Shown: in pieces, positions 15,527 through 16,866 of the stretch
Layout: the number at the start of each line of letters is the position of its first letter
Numbering within the stretch: the stretch's first letter is position 1
NCBI GenBank assembly: GCA_002068715.1
Contig: MWAR01000087.1
Location: 1 to 16,866, forward strand
Source of the DNA: a bacterium ADurb.Bin374
GTDB lineage: Bacteria > Riflebacteria > Ozemobacteria > Ozemobacterales > Ozemobacteraceae
Direction: 5' to 3'
DNA length: 16,866 nucleotides
Translations under genes and position numbers: made by a program
Notes under the pieces: model-generated
The model's database searches: none
What the model was told of the DNA's origin: nothing
Seen by the model: only the letters and a program-made list of their open reading frames with translations

Positions 15527-16054
15527 TCAATAGGGAATCGCAGGGATCGAACCCATATCCCAGGGTGGCCAGAACTTGAACTCGGCACGCCCCTTCACCT
15601 GGCTGATGTCGAGGAACCCCCATGCCCGGCTGTCATGAGAATTGTTCCGATTGTCCCCCATGACGCAGATCTTCCCCTTTGGGACACGGAGCGGACCATA
15701 CGAGCCGAACACATACTCTTTCACGAACGGCTCCGAAACCCGGACGCCATTTCTGTAGAGATACCCGTCGCGGACCTCGAGAAGATCGCCAGGACCGCCC
15801 ACGATACGTTTGATGAAATCTTTCTTCGGGTCGAGCGGGAACGTGAAAACGACGACTTCGCCGAGCGATGGTTTTCGCAGATGATAGATCATCTTGTTGA
15901 CGAGAATCTTCTCGTGCGACTTCAACTGGGGCTCCATACATGCGCCTTCGATGATGAAACCCTGCAGAAAATACGTCTGCAGGATGACGAAAAAGATCAG
16001 CGCCTTCACGAAATCTTTGACCCACTCGCGAACAGCTTCCTTGTATTCGCCCAT
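15527..16054 (-). CDS. lepB: Signal peptidase I with Cys at the catalytic Ser position
   Basis: 175 residues, typical for a short bacterial SPase I. One N-terminal TM (about 17-33) places the catalytic domain in the periplasm. Motif B reads EGACMEPQL (36-44): the nucleophile of the usual SGSMEPTL is Cys39 (codon TGT, 15938-15940), and the preceding oxyanion-hole Ser is Gly37. The general-base Lys is kept in FIKRIVGGPGD (Lys82), and motif E is GDNRNNSHDSR (133-143). The enzyme cleaves secretory signal peptides and could mature the secreted protein at 6265-6855. AGGGAG lies nine bases before the ATG. It is followed by the DUF2225 gene after 18 bp. It reads as an intact gene with all other motifs, so the Ser-to-Cys change is not simple decay; sequencing error cannot be excluded. 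Confidence 0.95.
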   Translation of the reverse strand: MGEYKEAVREWVKDFVKALIFFVILQTYFLQGFIIEGACMEPQLKSHEKILVNKMIYHLRKPSLGEVVVFTFPLDPKKDFIKRIVGGPGDLLEVRDGYLYRNGVRVSEPFVKEYVFGSYGPLRVPKGKICVMGDNRNNSHDSRAWGFLDISQVKGRAEFKFWPPWDMGSIPAIPY

Positions 16055-16342
16055 ATCGAACGACTCCCTGACGTGCCGGCGCCTGCGCGCCTATACCCTG
16101 TATGCGCCCGGTGGGCGCGCGGGTGGAGGGTATAATCCACACCGCTTTTTCCCTCTTCGGCCGGAAGCGCAGGTTTCTTAACGAATTTTCGCACACTGCG
16201 GAAAAGTTTTCTCCGTCAGCCCGTACCGGTTCCCGATCAGCGGCGAATGAAACGTCGGTGCATATCGCGATGCGCCGAAACGCACATCGCTGCACGAGAT
16301 GTGTTCCGGTATTCTGTGATTGTGAAAATCGATCAGTTCGCC
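16055..16342. other. Intergenic region upstream of lepB with several inverted repeats
   Basis: 288 bp without a supported gene. The lepB-proximal part (16078-16134) holds a 5-bp stem (GGCGC/GCGCC, 16078-16091) and a nested palindrome (16092-16134). The far part holds an imperfect hairpin CACATC/GATGTG (16283-16303) downstream of the TIGR00300 gene, without a T-tract. No convincing -35/-10 pair is seen for lepB. Confidence 0.6.
16092..16134. repeat. Nested inverted repeat upstream of lepB
   Basis: The outer arms TATACCCT (16092-16099) and AGGGTATA (16127-16134) are perfect reverse complements. Between them GCGCCC (16104-16109) and GGGCGC (16113-16118) form an inner 6-bp stem with loop GGT. 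It lies 38-80 bp before the lepB start, so it could be a leader RNA structure or a double operator. Confidence 0.55.
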
Positions 16343-16866
16343 TTACGTTCCCGGATCGAGCTTCTTCAGTTCGTGGTACAGCGCAGCCAGGAAACTGCCG
16401 ACGTCGGTCACGATGCCGATCGTCTGATGGGAACCGCGGTCCGCGAGTTTCGTGACGACCGCAGGGTTGATGTCGACGCAGATCGTCTTGACCCAGCCGG
16501 GAAGCATGTTTCCGACGCCGATGCCGTGAAGCATAGTCGATAGGATAAGCATGACGGTACACCCCTGCATCAACTCGAAATACGCTTTCTGCGCGTCGAC
16601 CATATCGGTGTACACCTCGGGAAGCGGGCCGTCGTCACGGATGCTTCCGGCGAGTGCGAACGGAACGTTGCGCTTCACGCATTCAAAGAAGATCCCCTGG
16701 GTGAGAACACCCTGCTCGACGGCTTGTTTCATCGAGCCGCATCTGAAGATCTCGTTGATGGCCCGGAGATGGTTGCGATGCCCGTCCTCAACCGGTTCGC
16801 CGCTTTCGATGTCGATGCCGAGAGAAGTCCTGAACAGGCTCTGCTCGATATCGTGTACGGCTGATG
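16343..16866 (-). CDS. TIGR00300 LOR/SDH-type ornithine cyclodeaminase-like protein, 5' part beyond window
   Basis: The C-terminal 174 residues or so are visible. The frame is open to the window edge, ending at TAA 16343-16345. An internal ATG at 16732 is not the start, because good family-like sequence precedes it ([15 protein letters not shown] and onward). Diagnostic stretches are [33 protein letters not shown] and [20 protein letters not shown]. These match the LOR/SDH bifunctional-domain family TIGR00300, which includes archaeal ornithine cyclodeaminase and the C-terminal half of cyanobacterial ArgZ/AgrE. Those enzymes convert ornithine to proline with NAD. The full protein is usually about 400 residues or longer, so more than half is missing. 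It lies 288 bp upstream of lepB; no functional link is apparent. Confidence 0.88.
   Translation of the reverse strand, partial: SAVHDIEQSLFRTSLGIDIESGEPVEDGHRNHLRAINEIFRCGSMKQAVEQGVLTQGIFFECVKRNVPFALAGSIRDDGPLPEVYTDMVDAQKAYFELMQGCTVMLILSTMLHGIGVGNMLPGWVKTICVDINPAVVTKLADRGSHQTIGIVTDVGSFLAALYHELKKLDPGT

Noticed and set aside
16131..16136. TATAAT on the plus strand as a -10 box
   Set aside because: No matching -35 at proper spacing and no plus-strand gene follows; the bases are part of the inverted repeat arm.
1..16866. tRNA genes, CRISPR arrays, insertion sequences or prophage genes
   Set aside because: No cloverleaf with CCA-arm pattern, no regularly spaced repeats, no transposase or integrase reading frame was seen on either strand.

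Overview
The window comes from a moderately GC-rich, diderm, probably uncultivated bacterium. It encodes a type IV pilus/type II secretion style assembly platform, an RND-type transporter, and signal peptidase I. Nothing in the sequence identifies the species. The pil gene order with GspG-like pseudopilins, a DUF2225 TPR protein and the archaeal-type ornithine cyclodeaminase-like fragment would suit a candidate-phylum lineage (a Riflebacteria/Ozemobacteria-like bacterium is a low-confidence guess). The window is dense chromosomal coding sequence. I found no tRNA, rRNA, CRISPR array, insertion sequence, integrase or phage gene.

Region 1 (1-6243, + strand): five genes packed as one operon. They are the 3' part of an RND/MMPL-family exporter, a 3-beta-HSD-like extended SDR, a radical SAM enzyme with a SPASM-like C-terminus, a diacylglycerol/sphingoid-base-kinase-family lipid kinase, and a divergent ThiL/PurM-like ATP-dependent protein. 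Two junctions are 4-nt ATGA overlaps and the other two have short gaps. The combination suggests synthesis, modification and export of an unusual lipid. It recalls, but does not match, hopanoid (hpnA/hpnH/hpnN) and olefin (oleD) gene sets. This is the best candidate in the window for an undescribed pathway.

Region 2 (6265-13861, - strand): a small secreted protein of unknown function with its own possible sigma-54 promoter lies at 6265-6855. Upstream of it is a pilus/secretion operon read leftwards: pilC (TTG start), pilB, pilM, pilN, pilO, an unknown single-TM protein, and two type IV pilin-like proteins. Four-nt overlaps join pilB-pilM, pilN-pilO, the unknown gene with pilO, and the first pilin with the unknown gene. 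The two pilin genes overlap by 14 nt. PilP, PilQ, PilT and the prepilin peptidase are not in this window.

Region 3 (13911-16866, - strand): a YfcE/MJ0936-type metallophosphoesterase; an intrinsic terminator; a DUF2225 zinc-ribbon/TPR protein; a signal peptidase I whose catalytic serine position reads cysteine; a 288-bp intergenic stretch with nested inverted repeats; and the C-terminal half of a TIGR00300 (LOR/SDH, archaeal-type ornithine cyclodeaminase) protein cut by the window edge.

There is no gene-free gap over 300 bp. The two largest (6856-7112 and 16055-16342) are described as features.
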